The translations under genes were made by a program, and so were the position numbers. From assembly GCA_946902875.1 (NCBI GenBank), contig OX336340.1, forward strand, positions 19,173,566-19,237,565: DNA of 64,000 bases, in the 5' to 3' direction. Shown in pieces: positions 31,413 through 42,447 of this stretch. Positions within the stretch are counted from its first letter, which is position 1. Every line of letters begins with the position of its first letter. Below the pieces are notes generated by a model, which searched no databases, was not told the origin of the DNA, and saw only the letters and a program-made list of their open reading frames with translations. This DNA comes from Nematopogon swammerdamellus (Eukaryota; Arthropoda; Insecta; Lepidoptera; Adelidae).

Positions 31413-32179
31413 CTTAACACGCATTAGTTGCTCGAGGGAACTGTACATACATCGAATGGTAAAATTTGAATTTAGAATTGTTATTCTTTGTGTAGCAGGA
31501 AAAGTTTGGTACGAAGTACGAACTACATATCTACATTTACGAACTATGGACAATGGAAGAGTGAAATCTCCGCTTTCTGGTCGGTGAGTTTAATAGAAAG
31601 CTTAGTAGACATAATAAAAAATGAATTTGATCAAATTTCAAACGATCTCGTTATGTAATAAACAACAAACGTACTAAAATTACTCAATCGGCCATTTATT
31701 TGAAATGTGTCGTTCCATGTTGATGGTTTCGAATGTCTCGCGAAGACTGCCAAAATACTAAAGATACGACCTCATTAAAATGTCTAGTAGTCAAAGCATA
31801 CGGAAAATACGAATCCTAACTAATAATAAAGCACAAAATCTGTAACCATGCGCCGCGCCGTCGTCGTCGTCGTCGTCGATTCTATATTCGCTTATAAATC
31901 GAAAACTACTCAATCAATTCACATACGCTTTTCACTGAAGTTTTTTGGTAATTTGCTGCGAAACGAAGCCGCGGTAACAGCTATTATTCCATGACGACAA
32001 AAGTCACATTGAAGTCCAAAGGTACATCGCCGTGAATGCGGAACGTATGTGGTACTCTTTTCCCCTCGAAATTTGTCTATCGCAGTCAGTATTTATGTTT
32101 AAAAAGCTGATTCTGTCTCACTTTCTGAAACCTTAAAATTACTCGCTATCAATGGATTAGTCTTTTTTTTATAGCAAGC
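31413..32179. other. Receptor intron sequence, no feature
   Basis: (GTC) run at 31858-31880 and a GGTAACAGCTATTATT stretch near 31972 resembling a repeat end; nothing else. Confidence 0.45.
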
Positions 32180-32290
32180 GCGAAATGTGGCGCCGAGTCA
32201 CCCATAAGGAGTCTAGCGACGTCCATGGACATTCGGTCGCATGCGGGGGCTGCGAATGCCCTGTCGGCCTGACAGGTGTCTATTATTAGT
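32180..32290 (-). mobile_element. LINE 3'-end fragment
   Basis: Reverse complement of the 30.7 kb LINE tail: ...CAGGCCGACAGGGCATTCGC, CATGGACGTCGCTAGAC, TATGGGTGACTCGGCGCC, then ATAAAAAAAAG. Only the last 110 nt remain. Confidence 0.65.
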
Positions 32291-32399
32291 TTTCTCTGTA
32301 TATTTTATTCGTGTATATATTTGTACGTATTTATTTATGTTTATGTTGTATAATTTGTTGAAATTGTAAATCTAAATCATTCTTATTTATTCTCTACCA

Positions 32400-32525
32400 C
32401 TACACACTCATTCATGATAGATAAGATAACCCAAAGGTTGGCTTTGGGAGAACGCCTACGGCGTGAAGCCTGTACCTTTTGCAAATTTTTAAAAGTGCAA
32501 TAACATATTTTGATTTGATTTGATT
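32400..32525 (+). repeat. LINE 3' UTR relic ending in TTGATTTGATT
   Basis: Shares AACCCAAAGGTTGGCT, GAGAACGCCTACGG, GTACCTTTTGCAAAT and the terminal TGATTTGATTTGA with 43615-43720 in reverse orientation. Such tails are common 3' ends of lepidopteran LINEs; the parent element is not identifiable here. Confidence 0.45.
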
Positions 32526-33007
32526 TTATGTAATGAAGATATGTAAAATGCTCTGGCTAGTTGATATATTTCGCCATTTACGTCAAATTCGAGCTTAAAA
32601 AGCGAAGAGCGTGTTTCGTGTCGGCGAGTCCAATTCTCCCGATTTGTTGCGCTCTGTTGAATATGATTGTCTATATTTGCCTGATATTTTCTCCAGGCGC
32701 AATATGTAAATGTCGGAGGCAAGGCAACGCATCAGGGTAATGGAGAATGGCGGGAACTTGAAGCGAAAGGTCACGAAAAGGAGTCGCTGAAAGATTGGAT
32801 GTCAAAAAAAGGTTTTTTTTTTTTACAAATGTCGGCTTCAGAACATGGAACTTAATCATTTGACGAAACGTTTATAAACATCAAATATAAACACCGGTGT
32901 ACTTACTGAAAATAATCGCTTTTTGTTACGCTATCTATAGTCAGGAAAACAGTTTTAATTAATGAGAATAAAGTTTTCCCCTCAATTTAGACAATATCGA
33001 TTAGTAT
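32526..33007. other. Receptor intron sequence, no feature
   Basis: Two small minus-strand ORFs without recognisable content. Confidence 0.45.
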
Positions 33008-33125
33008 CAATTAAATATGTCAATCAGTCAGTCAGTCAGCGTGTATGCGTCCACTGCTGGACATACACCTCTCCAATTTTCCTCCAGTCCTCCCGGCCTT
33101 CAGCGGTACGGAACCACTGCTTTTC
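33008..33125 (-). mobile_element. RTE-type LINE 3' fragment
   Basis: Last ~115 nt of the same RTE family: a CAGTCAGTCAGTCAG end, GCGTCCACTGCTGGACATAC, CTCCAGTCCTCCCGGCC, GTACGGAACCACTGC. Confidence 0.65.
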
Positions 33126-34183
33126 GCCGTTAATTAAACATGTACCTATCTTCAATTTGATCAAACATTTATTTTAAGAAAAAGTTTGTTACATACTCTA
33201 AATGTATCTTTACTTTCATTGTCACACTGGTCGAACCTCTTCAGGCGTCTATCCGTGATGCATAATGTTTAATGTTAGAATAAAATAACGGTGTAAGCAC
33301 TTACGAGTTTATATAAAATCAAGATTCGATTAGAAAAGCAATTAGTTGAGGTTTAAATCATTAGAGGCCATACTATTTTGGCTACTTAAAAAAAACTGAA
33401 AAGGACTTTAGAAAAAGGACATCCAAGTGGTATATTAAAAGGCAAGCCTTATTGTGCCACAAATCCCAAAAATTTCTTTCGGCTTCATTAAGCTAAAGAG
33501 CTTAAGAGTTTTCATTTCATCCAAGAGTCCAGAGCGTGCGGCTAAAAGAAAAATAAATTCGTTCAAGAGAAATCTAGACAGCGTCGTCGCCTTCGGCCGG
33601 GTACAAGCGATAATAAACTTTATTCGTGTAGGAAATAGGATCGAGTCGCGATCGGCGGTCGCTTTTTATCTGAGGAACGATATTATGTCGGTGACGAGCT
33701 GTATTTTAGGTGAAGTATGAAATACCGACACATTTTCACTTTGCGATGAATTTACAACTTTGGAACGAAGCATCGTCTGTGTTATAGAACTTGTGCATAT
33801 TTTGTGAGACAGATATGAAGTCAAAGAAATAGATGAAGAAGTAAAAGATAAACTATTTGATTGAATTGCTTTTTCTACAGATTGGGTAGAAAGAAATATT
33901 TGATTAAATGCTAGGTCACTGTGGCGTTAATTTCTGCCAAGATGAAACGTTTATATATTTAGATTTTTTATTAAAAATAAAATAAATCTTGTTATTATCA
34001 ATATTTGGTTTTTTACATTTTAATATAGGTAAGTACCTTTTATATATATATTTTACAACACACACTTCTTCTAAGATATAGGTATTTCGACTTTAGTCGT
34101 CATCAGTGTTATACATTTAAAAATATAGATTTTAACAATATTTGAAGTATTGGAGGTGTAAAAAAAATTTAAATTTTATGAAG
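33126..34183. other. Receptor intron sequence, no gene
   Basis: An 88-codon frame at 33454-33720 is basic and unassigned. 34040-34110 (ATATTTCGACTTTAGTCGTC-like) resembles 63030-63060. Confidence 0.45.
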
Positions 34184-34411
34184 TACTAGCTGTGCCCGCG
34201 GCTCCACCCGCTCTCATATTTGACTTCTCTGCTAACCTCATAAGCCATTTAGCGTGATAGTAAGTAGCCTATAGTTGATGGGAAGAATCAAGCTATCCGT
34301 AATTATTTTTTTTATTAAAATCGGTTCTGTAGTTCTCGAGTTATAAGCGGACAGACAGACAGACAGACAGACAGACAGAAAACAGACGTTGGATTTTATT
34401 AAAGGTAAGGA
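34184..34411 (-). mobile_element. Helitron-like element, second family
   Basis: Reverse: CTAG at 34184, GCCCGCGGCTCCACCCGC, and a TCCTTACCTTTAATAAAATC start at 34411. Internal GACA repeat. Pairs with 46181-46423. Confidence 0.6.
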
Positions 34412-35166
34412 TAAGGAAGTAATACAAACTACATTACCTATAGCTATAGGTGAGGGGCTGGACTTTCTACGCTTTCATGAAGTTAAGTAAATAACATTTT
34501 GTGAATTAATTTGCTAACGCGATGTAAACTGCATGTGTGTAAAAAGTCATAGAAGTGGACAGTTTTGCGAACGGTTCATTTACAGTAAATTAATTGCCAG
34601 ATCAGATCGAACGTGTGTGGTGGTAGCCCAAATTGCTAACGTAACATTGCTAAAAAAACATGTGTTTGGAACGTATGAGATCCTAAACCTCATCTCAGCA
34701 CGGTCGAACTTTCATACAATCCGGGTTCAAGGCCTTTTTCCGTCTCATTGCAATAAGCAATAAAGATTTCGACGCAAGACTCCACTGTGGTACAGTGGGA
34801 GGGGGTAGCATGTAGGGGTAGCATGCTGACTGAAGGCGCGCGGGTGCCTCCGCCAGATTTACGATTTATTTCGGGCAGCCGTGTAACTGAAAATGTTGGA
34901 GACCTCTTTCCGAACTCATTTGTAACCAATAAATCGTTTGATCCGACCAAACATCCAGTTCTGCCTTTTTGTCATATCCAATTATTAAGCTTACCCGTGG
35001 CTAGTATAGTGGCTTTATAGTTTGGCTTGAATAGTAATTCGTAACTATGCATGTGACAGCTACATAAATCGATGTAGCATTTATTTTATTATATTATTTT
35101 TATTTAACCATATAAAACTTAGTAAATAGAAAATAGTAACTAATTTATCAAAAAGCATCCATGCTC
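34412..35166. other. Receptor intron sequence, no feature
   Basis: Short direct repeat GGGGGTAGCATGTAGGGGTAG at 34800. No gene. Confidence 0.45.
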
Positions 35167-35275
35167 TGTGGTGGTCGGTTTTGTGCTGTAATTTACAAGA
35201 GTACTTGCAGCACAACACCAATTACCCTGCTACCACGATTGTCGGGATACAGCGTGTGGTGTGTATGTACCTATG
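35167..35275 (+). mobile_element. SINE C 3' fragment
   Basis: GTGGTGGTCGGTTTTGTGCT..., TTGCAGCACAACACCAATTA, GATTGTCGGGATACAGCGTG, ATGTACCTATGTATG. Confidence 0.7.
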
Positions 35276-35400
35276 TATGCATGCTCGCGTCTCGGCTTCC
35301 CATACAAACGTAACGATCACTTCAAACGCATGTATGTGGCAAAGGGTAACAGTTCGTCATTTTTGAAGTGAGAAATATAGAAACTGGTGTTTAGGCTTCT

Positions 35401-35720
35401 TTTTTACCCGACTACGGCGAAGCCAAAAAAGGAAGGGTTATGAGTTTGGCGTGTATGTATGTATGTATGTATGTATGTATGTATGTATGTATGTATGTAT
35501 GTATGTGACTATCTATATTCCACTCTACAGCCTAAAGTACTGGGCCGATTTGAATAATTCTGGTGCTATTGGATTTGTCTTATTCACGGGAGTGTCATAG
35601 GCTATATAACAATTTTCAAAATTCAAAATGGCGGACGCACGGCCTCAAAATGTCAAATTAGTTTTTCAAAATATATTGAGTGGGGTATCAAATTAAAGAT
35701 AATTAAATTACGATTCCGAA
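35401..35720 (+). repeat. Family E repeat with (GTAT)n
   Basis: TTTTTACCCGACTACGGCGA AGCC, then about 13 GTAT units at 35455-35506, CCACTCTACAGCCTAAAGTA, AAAATGGCGGACGCACGG. The 3' limit is unclear. Confidence 0.5.
35455..35507 (+). repeat. (GTAT)n microsatellite
   Basis: About 13 tandem GTAT units inside the family E copy. Confidence 0.9.
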
Positions 35721-36106
35721 AATATATACTTTGCTATCTATTAAACTTATGTGTACAGAGAAATAGAGCAAAATGTGTGGCGCATGTATTAATAGCGATT
35801 ATTCCCGATGAAGCCTAGTCGCCCGCGCACCGCGCCGCGCGCCCCCGCGGTTTCGATACGTTACATACACCAATGACGCGCGACGACGACACGCGACGAC
35901 GCGACGCGAAGAAGCGACGTGGTATTGTTGGTAATATACCTACATACCAAAGAGTTTGTAAAACTCTTTGCTACATACTTACTCACTGATCTACCGCAAA
36001 TTTTATATAGATAAATAATATTATTATTAGATACAGTACTATGCTAAAATAAATTGGTATTAAATGCCCATGTACCTAGTGTAAGCATAATATGTAGCGT
36101 AGGTGT
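35721..36106. other. Receptor intron, CpG-rich patch
   Basis: 35815-35920 contains GCCCGCGCACCGCGCCGCGC and an ACGCGACGACGCGACGCGAA stretch; resembles the GC-rich insert at 25.1 kb in composition only. Confidence 0.4.
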
Positions 36107-36524
36107 ACCGTGTGGGGTCGGTACTTAAAAAGAATAGCCCCACTGCATCTCTCCCCCTCGCATGTCGTAAAAGTCGACTAAGGGATCGCCAGCCTCGGCA
36201 GCTTAATGGTGCGGTCAGTTATTGGATGGATGACCGCCCGACTGTTGGAGGCTGACCGTGGTTCGGATACCACGTTAAACTGTAGGTCCCTTCCCTTCTT
36301 ACCTTACTAGGTGGTAGGGTTTATCCCGGCCGGGTTGTTACCACCGCACTGAGCGAAACGTCGGTCGAAACGGCTATGTAAATAGTTCGTGTTTTCCGTC
36401 CAGTTCAGTGTAGCCGGCGCGAAATGAAGGGAAGCACTGACATGGCACCCGGTGTTATGGGCTGACATCACGGATTTTGTAGGTGATGTAACCAACCGTG
36501 TCAAGTTTCCATAAAAAAAAAAAA
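36107..36524 (+). mobile_element. SINE A, long form with shortened module
   Basis: Head, a tRNA/5S module lacking the TTAAGCAAC part (CAGCCTCGGCAGCTTAATGG then GTCAGTTATTGGATGGATG), body, and A12. Confidence 0.75.
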
Positions 36525-36569
36525 GGTAGGTACATTAAATATACCTAATACCTACAATATTTTCGGATG

Positions 36570-37556
36570 CAAGTTACCCTTCAGCTAAGCGGGATATTGT
36601 GGAAGAGAAGAACCGCCGATTGCGGAAAAGTATTCCCAATTTTCTGGGTGCAGTTTTAGCCCTAGACTCGATTAGTTGCCGGAAACCTACGTCTTTGGAA
36701 ATGGCGGTGCCCAGGAGGTTCAGGTGCTTCCAGACAGGTATGACGCTGACTTAGAAACTGGCTTGGAAAGCAAAAGGACCTTCAAATCGACCTTCGCAGA
36801 TAATGCGCAGCACTGAGCCTTGCTAACGTTGAAGGCGTGGGCGTAGCATTCAGGGGGCAACATATCATTGTTATGCATACGAGAGTACGGAACACGGGTT
36901 CTACACCAGTTACCCTTCAACTACGCGGGATGTGGATGAGAACAGGCGAAGACTTGCGTCTGAACTTGAGCAAACACTCGGCTCTATTTCCGAATGGGCC
37001 GTAGCAAGTTGGTCAAGTTAAATACCTCCAAGATACAAGTTTGCGCGTTCAGTGCAAAGAGAGCGGCATCACACCAGCTCCTTCCTACCAAGGCACGTCA
37101 CTTAAATTTTGCGACCACCTCGGGGTCCTCCGAGTCGAATTTTCGCACGATCTAAACTTCCGGCGTGACATCGAGGGCAAGGCCGTATAAATCGCAGATT
37201 CGGTCCTGCTTGGGGTACTGCTCGCACCTATGGGCATGCCTATGGGATGGCTCAGTCAAATACGAGCTAGCGCCTCTGGACTCGATCCAGCGTCGAGCCG
37301 TGCGAATAGTAGGTGACTCCCAAATGTCCCGCGATCTAAAACCACTGCAACTCCGTAGGGATACATAGCTAAATCAGAGCCTGTTGAAATACAAACAGAG
37401 AGAAATATTTTCCCCCAAGTACAGTTTCGGGTCCTTCAACCTGGGCACCTGTCAGGCCGGCATGGCATTCGTAGCCTCCGCATGCTACCGAATGTCCATG
37501 GGCATCGCTAGACACCTTATGGGTGGCTCGGCGCCACATGTCGCGCTTACTATAAA
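36570..37556 (+). mobile_element. Rearranged Daphne-like LINE fragment
   Basis: Carries the RT thumb-to-terminus portion in broken frames. 36925-37180 gives DENRRRLASELEQTLGSISE W, then LNTSKIQVCAFSAKRA. 37185-37370 gives YKSQIRSC...YCSHLWACLWDGSVKYE LAPLDSIQRRAVRIVGDSQM. 37410-37556 is the 3' tail matching the 30.8 kb copy. The YPS..RD..E.NRR segment occurs twice (about 36580-36630 and 36910-36960), so the copy is internally duplicated or composite, with a deletion near 37370. Confidence 0.65.
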
Positions 37557-37564
37557 AATAATAT

Positions 37565-37790
37565 CAGTAGCTTTGGCCTCGCCTTAGTGGCTTACCTGCT
37601 TCGAGTGAGTACATTATTCAACTATGTACAACCTGAAACCGCCCTCGGTCTTCGGCCTTGAACTGATTGGTTTACTTACTTCCCGAATCCGCTTCACCCC
37701 AACCAGATATATTTACTTACATAGACAAAGAAAATCGTGTACTTACACAGCTCAGTCTTCGGTCTTGCTCTGACTGACTTTTCATTTTAC
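37565..37790 (+). repeat. Decayed copies of the Helitron minisatellite unit
   Basis: CTCGGTCTTCGGCCTTGAAC, TTTGGCCTCGCCTTAGTGG and CAGTCTTCGGTCTTGCTC are spaced like the 22.8-24.5 kb units but strongly diverged. Confidence 0.4.
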
Positions 37791-37924
37791 TTCAAGACTA
37801 TACATCGTTCAACTATACATAATTTGTATATATATGTAGGTACTCACTCATGCGCTATTTGCAGAAAACTTTAGTTTCAAATAGAGATCACGACAAATAA
37901 ACGGACGGATAGTATAAATTTTGT

Positions 37925-38231
37925 ACCGTGTGGGGCCGGTACTTATATAAAAGAATAGCCCCACTGTATCTCTCCCCGTGTATGTCGTAAAAGGCGACTA
38001 AGGGATATGACTTCCTTCTTATATTACTAGGTGGTAGGGTTTATTTAACCCGCCCGTGTTGGTACCACCGCACCGCACTGAATGAAAGGTCGGTAGAAAC
38101 GGCTATGTATTTAGTGTAGCCGGTACGACCGAAGGGAAGCACTGACGTGGCACCAAGTTCACGCGGTGTTATGGGCTGACATCACGGATGTTGTAGCCTG
38201 TAGGTGATGTGTCAGATTCCATAAAAAAAAA
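37925..38231 (+). mobile_element. SINE A, short form, with small indels
   Basis: Short form with an ATAT insertion in the head, a duplicated CACCG and loss of the GTTTGTGTTTTCCG segment. A10 end. Confidence 0.75.
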
Positions 38232-38291
38232 TCAATATACGAGTTACATACAACATTTAAAGTATGCAAACAGTTTTTAAAAAAGCCTAAA

Positions 38292-39068
38292 ATAAAATAA
38301 AAGTTATAAAAAACTAAAACCCGACTACGTAAAAGCTAATTATGAAAATCGTTTAAATAAAAAAAAATAGTTATGAAAAACTAAAACCCGGCTACGAAAA
38401 AGCAAATTATGAAAATAGTTTAACTTTAACTAAAAATAACAAAATAATGTTTTCCATATAATTTATCAGATACAGCAATTCTCTTTTTACATTGATTCTA
38501 CCTTAGCACTAACTCTATAAATTTTGATAAATTTATTATTTTTAACGTTCTAAATATAGAGCCGTGGTCGGGCGTTCTTCGTTCAACAAGACAAGTGAGA
38601 CCGTCGTTGTGCATTATAGCCGTTGACGTTCGGTATTTACCTATGTATCTACTTATAATAAATTTAGATTGGCTCTGACTGATCTTACAAAAAGATGCCA
38701 GTATGACACAATGGCGATGGCCGTCCTAAGTTCCGCGCTCTAATAATGCACGACGACGGCCTCACTTGTCTTGTTGAACGAAGAACGCCCGACCACGGCT
38801 CTATATTTAGAACGTTAAAAATAATAAATTTATCAAAATTTATAGAGTTAGTGCTAAGGTAGAATCAATGTAAAAAGAGAATTGCTGTATCTGATAAATT
38901 ATATGGAAAACATTATTTTGTTATTTTTAGTTAAAGTTAAACTATTTTCATAATTTGCTTTTTCGTAGCCGGGTTTTAGTTTTTCATAACTATTTTTTTT
39001 TATTTAAACGATTTTCATAATTAGCTTTTACGTAGTCGGGTTTTAGTTTTTTATAACTTTTATTTTAT
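38292..39068. mobile_element. Long-TIR foldback element
   Basis: Arms 38292-38628 and 38738-39068 are nearly perfect inverted copies (about 335 bp each) with a 109-nt non-coding spacer. Inner arm ends include GGGCGTTCTTCGTTCAACAA. Outer ends ATAAAATAAAAGTTATAAAA; ACCCGACTACG and ACCCGGCTACG lie near the ends. No transposase. Confidence 0.8.
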
Positions 39069-39371
39069 ATAAATATACGTCAGTTATATCAGCGTTTTTG
39101 GAAGTGTATTCCCTAAGACGGTTAAATAGGGGGTGAAAGTTTGTATTGAAGTTGGTCATATTTCTAAACCGGAAACCACTTGACCCAAAAAAAATGTATT
39201 GAGGTATCGTCAATAATTCTACTCGCGAGAATACAATTTCGCTTACTCGACGTAGGTAACATTTCGCTGATGCAATAGTTTCAAGACGGAAATGGCGACA
39301 TAGACTGACACGAATCAGAAACTGATGTAGCCATTCATGTCAGATTTTTTACATAAAAAAAATGGTAAAAT

Positions 39372-39527
39372 CCGACTTCAAAATTTTTTTGGAAATATCA
39401 AGGAAAGATCTGTAGAAAATGATGTAGTCGCGCGATATTTATCTATTCGAATCCAACTACCCGACCGACTACAGCATTTTCTACTGATCTTTCCTTGTTA
39501 TTTCCTTAATTTTTTTAGCAGTCGGGT
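39372..39527. mobile_element. Small foldback MITE with CCGACT ends
   Basis: CCGACTTCAAAATTTTTTTG ... AAGGAAAGATCTGTAGAAAA TGATGTAGTCG pairs with CGACTACAGCATTTTCTACT GATCTTTCCTTG ... GCAGTCGG, leaving a loop of about 35 nt. Confidence 0.6.
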
Positions 39528-39559
39528 TTTATAAATTTCATATTTAATTTTTTTTTAAT

Positions 39560-39799
39560 TGCCCTTTCGAGCTCTTGACAGTGATACCCCAATCGATGAT
39601 GGGGTTTGAAGAAAAACTATTTTCAAAGTTTGACATGTTTAAGACGAATCTAACGACACCTCATATATAATTATTTTCATATATTATATGAAAATCCACC
39701 AGACCATTAGGCTTACAGCGCGTCCCATAGAAATATACATACATACATACTACTCGAAAAACGTTACCCTCATTTTTACTTCGCGCAGTCGGGTAAAAA
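39560..39799 (-). repeat. Family E repeat
   Basis: Reverse: start TTTTTTACCCGACTGCGCG near 39797, (GTAT) run, CGTCGTTAGATTCGTC-like segment, GATACCCCAATCGATGATGG. Confidence 0.45.
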
Positions 39800-39922
39800 A
39801 TATGCTGCTTATTAAAATAAGAACAGTGCCGTAAGTTGCTCTTCCTCTAAATAATTATTTCTTTTATTGTATTTTTATGTCATTTTACGCGTACACGCGT
39901 CTTCAAGGGCAAATTTCACTAT

Positions 39923-40262
39923 CTTTTTTTTTATGTAATCCGGTATGGGTGGTTGAGTCAGAGGGACCAAAGCACATGCTCTGACTAGCCAATATCACCT
40001 CCGAGAAGGTAGGTGCCATACCGGAGACTTCCCTGGATTGGTTAGACATACTGAACTAGAGAACACAACCGAGGCTGCTATGCGGCCATCTTACATCCAG
40101 TACGGTGGTACCAACCCAGTCGGCTACAATTTGAGCCTACCACCGAGTAAGGGGCAAGGGAAGGGACCTACAGTTTTACACCGGTTCCGAACGGTGAAGC
40201 AGCAGGTGTAGGTATGCACGAACATTTTTGTCAGAAAAAACTCATTGGTACACGCCCCGGCT
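39923..40262 (-). mobile_element. SINE B, near full length
   Basis: T9 then ATGTAATCCGGTATGGGTGG, whole body, and CTCATTGGTACACGCCCCGG at the inner edge of the head. Truncated within the tRNA-like part. Confidence 0.8.
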
Positions 40263-40837
40263 TCCACCTTCAGCTAAAATGTAGCTATTGGTTAACCCCT
40301 GTAAGCTGTACTATAAATGCCAATTTAACCGACAGATAACTGTTAGCCGAAACTTAACGGGACGACGACGACGTGGTGAAATAGACCACCTGTTTACACA
40401 AATATAGCTGAGGTAGCCTGAAAAAATGCGAGCAAAGTTGCACGCAAAATTTGATCTACATTAAAAACTAGAAACGCGAAAGAACATTTTTGTGGTTAAG
40501 CAGCTTGTCGGAATTCATAAAAAACTTGTTATCGAGCTCTCGGAAAGTGAAGGGAGGGCCCACATGCAGAGAAGTTTCTTCTGCCCGACTCGACCTCAAT
40601 ATCCGGGGGAGATTAACCAAGTTATAAGTAGGATGTAAGGGATGGGATGGGGGCAGGGAGGTGGATATTGGTAATATCGGCAAAGAGTGGTAAACTTTTA
40701 TAACTACTCGGTACTTACTTACGTGTACATAGGCACATCTCATCATCATTCGTAGAATGTAATTACATAAGTTACACCAGATGTATACTCACATGTTGTC
40801 ATACCACTTGGAAACTGTATGTCAAATAAAACTACGA
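40263..40837. other. Receptor intron sequence, no feature
   Basis: No gene or repeat assigned. Confidence 0.45.
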
Positions 40838-41383
40838 AGAAATTTCTTAGGTTAATTTTCTGGTTTCGTGCACCTAGAGCCGCGGAGCCAGCCGAATTGG
40901 ACGAGCCGGCAATGTGGGTAGGTGCGAAGGTGTCAGCACACGTCGCGCCCCATACTAAAGCCTTCCCCCGGCTCCATGGCTTTATAAATATTATGTTATA
41001 ATCACAGATTATCACAGATTATAACATAATATTTATAAAGCCATGGAGCCGGGGGAAGGCTTTAGTATGGGACGCGACGTGTGCTGACACCTTCGCACCT
41101 ACCCACAAAAACCAGTAAGTTAAAAAATACGTTGGCTTGCGCGGCCACTTCGAATTCCTTTGCTGTGGAAACACTTGGCGTGTGGTCACCCGACGCGAGG
41201 ACTTTCGGAAACGTCCTAGGAAAGCTCCTTATTGATAAGTCTGGTGACCGACGTGCCAAGTCTTTCTTCTTTCAGCGAATAGGGCTAGCCATTCAAAGGG
41301 GCAACGCAGCCAGCGTATTGGGTACCGTGGCGGAGTCGACTGGGTTGGACGAAATTTTTTACTTAAGTACAATAAGAATGTAA
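40838..41383. mobile_element. LINE fragment in head-to-head palindrome
   Basis: Two copies of a LINE post-RT segment point away from each other around a centre near 41010. Minus strand from 41000: [21 protein letters not shown], then IAGSSNSAGSAALGARNQKI. Plus strand from 41045: [21 protein letters not shown], then after a stop NSFAVETLGVWSPDAR ... FFFQRIGLAIQRGNAASVLG to 41383. The first ~90 bp of each copy form a near-perfect inverted repeat (40914-41002 and 41020-41107). Confidence 0.65.
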
Positions 41384-41687
41384 TTATTTAGTTTTTATTA
41401 TTTATTAGGTTAATTTTATTTAATTAGTTTTACTCACTGTATCAAGTTGTATTTTGATTTACTGTTATGTATTTTTTCACCACAGATCAAATAACAATAC
41501 CCAGATGAATGATCAAATTGATCGCACATGTTGTGGCGCGCTGCTGCAGTATCCATGCGGAGAGTTGCTATCTATGACAGAGCATGTGACGTCTTGCGCG
41601 CAAATCGCTGCAAGCTGATTGGTGGAAATTTCGACAGTTCGCATTCCAATTCCAGAGGCATGAACATACTGTAATAGAAATACTGAC

Positions 41688-41854
41688 CTCATAGAAATAG
41701 AACTTGTTGATATAGGTGCCATTGCCGGAAGTGTTCCTCGCGAAAAGCGTGAGGTTCTCCGCGTAGTCATCCCACGTGAAGTTGCTGCGAGCGACTTGCG
41801 ATTCGTATTCCTCCATTATGTCGCCTGGACGGTCACATTTTGGGGCGACATCAA
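41688..41854 (-). CDS. CCAPR: CCAP-receptor-like GPCR, N-terminal exon
   Basis: This exon encodes the extracellular N-terminus of a class-A G-protein-coupled receptor. Read on the minus strand it follows a good acceptor (TTTTATTTCAG) and ends at a GAG|GTCAGT donor in phase 0. From the ATG at 41816 it gives 43 residues with four N-glycosylation sequons (NFT, NLT, NTS, NGT at about residues 12, 21, 28 and 32), ending in FYFYE just before TM1. The frame is also open upstream to the acceptor, so translation could start in an earlier exon. A short upstream ORF beginning at 41851 stops at a TAA that overlaps the ATG (TAATG). No signal peptide is visible, as is usual for this family. Joining to the exon at 30106 gives FYFYE-TVQFAV, which matches the family pattern as I know it. 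GPCR assignment is strong; the CCAP-receptor subtype is likely but was not checked by search. Confidence 0.82.
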
Positions 41855-41920
41855 CTGAAATAAAACAAAATTGGTAGATTTGTAAAAATAAATTATTAAT
41901 TATTAAATCTCACTTGCTGC

Positions 41921-42283
41921 TTTTTTTTTATGGAAACTGACACGGTTGGCTACATCACCTACAACGTCCGTGATGTCAGCCCATAACACCGGGTGAACTA
42001 GGTGCCATGTCAGTGCTTCCCCCTTTGATCGTGCCGGCTACACTGAACTGGTCGGAAAACACAAACTATTTACATAGCCGTTTAGACCGACGTTTCATTC
42101 ACTGCGGTGTTACCAACCCGAGCGGGTTAAACCCTACCACCAAGTAAGATTAGGAGGGAAGGGACCTACAGTTTTACGAGGAATCCGAACCTCGGTCAGC
42201 CCCCAACGGTCAGCGGTCACCCATCCAAGTACTGACCGCACCCAGCGTTGCTTAACATCTGCACCACTGAGCTATCGAGGCTG
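41921..42283 (-). mobile_element. SINE A with tRNA/5S module
   Basis: Very close relative of the 26.6 kb copy, sharing CCCCCTTTGATCGTGCC, AACTGGTCGGAAAAC and AGATTAGGAGGGAAGGG, so the two form a subfamily. T9 start. The head is absent and the 5' end is at the tRNA-like start (GAGCTATCGAGGCTGA). Located 67 nt upstream of the N-terminal receptor exon's acceptor. Confidence 0.8.
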
Positions 42284-42284
42284 A

Positions 42285-42447
42285 CAAGACTGCTTTATAA
42301 TTATCTTGTCTTAATATATTACATTGCTAAACGTGGTGGTCTGGGTTTTGCTCTAATTTACAAGAGAACTTGCAGCACAACACCGATTACTCTGCTTACC
42401 CCGATTGTCGGGATACAGCGTGTGGTCTGTATGTACCTATGTATGTA
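42285..42447 (+). mobile_element. SINE C 3' fragment abutting SINE A
   Basis: Starts immediately at the 5' end of the SINE A copy 41921-42283 and contains CTAAACGTGGTGGTCTGGG, CTTGCAGCACAACACCGATT, GATTGTCGGGATACAGCGTG and an ATGT-rich end. Confidence 0.65.
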
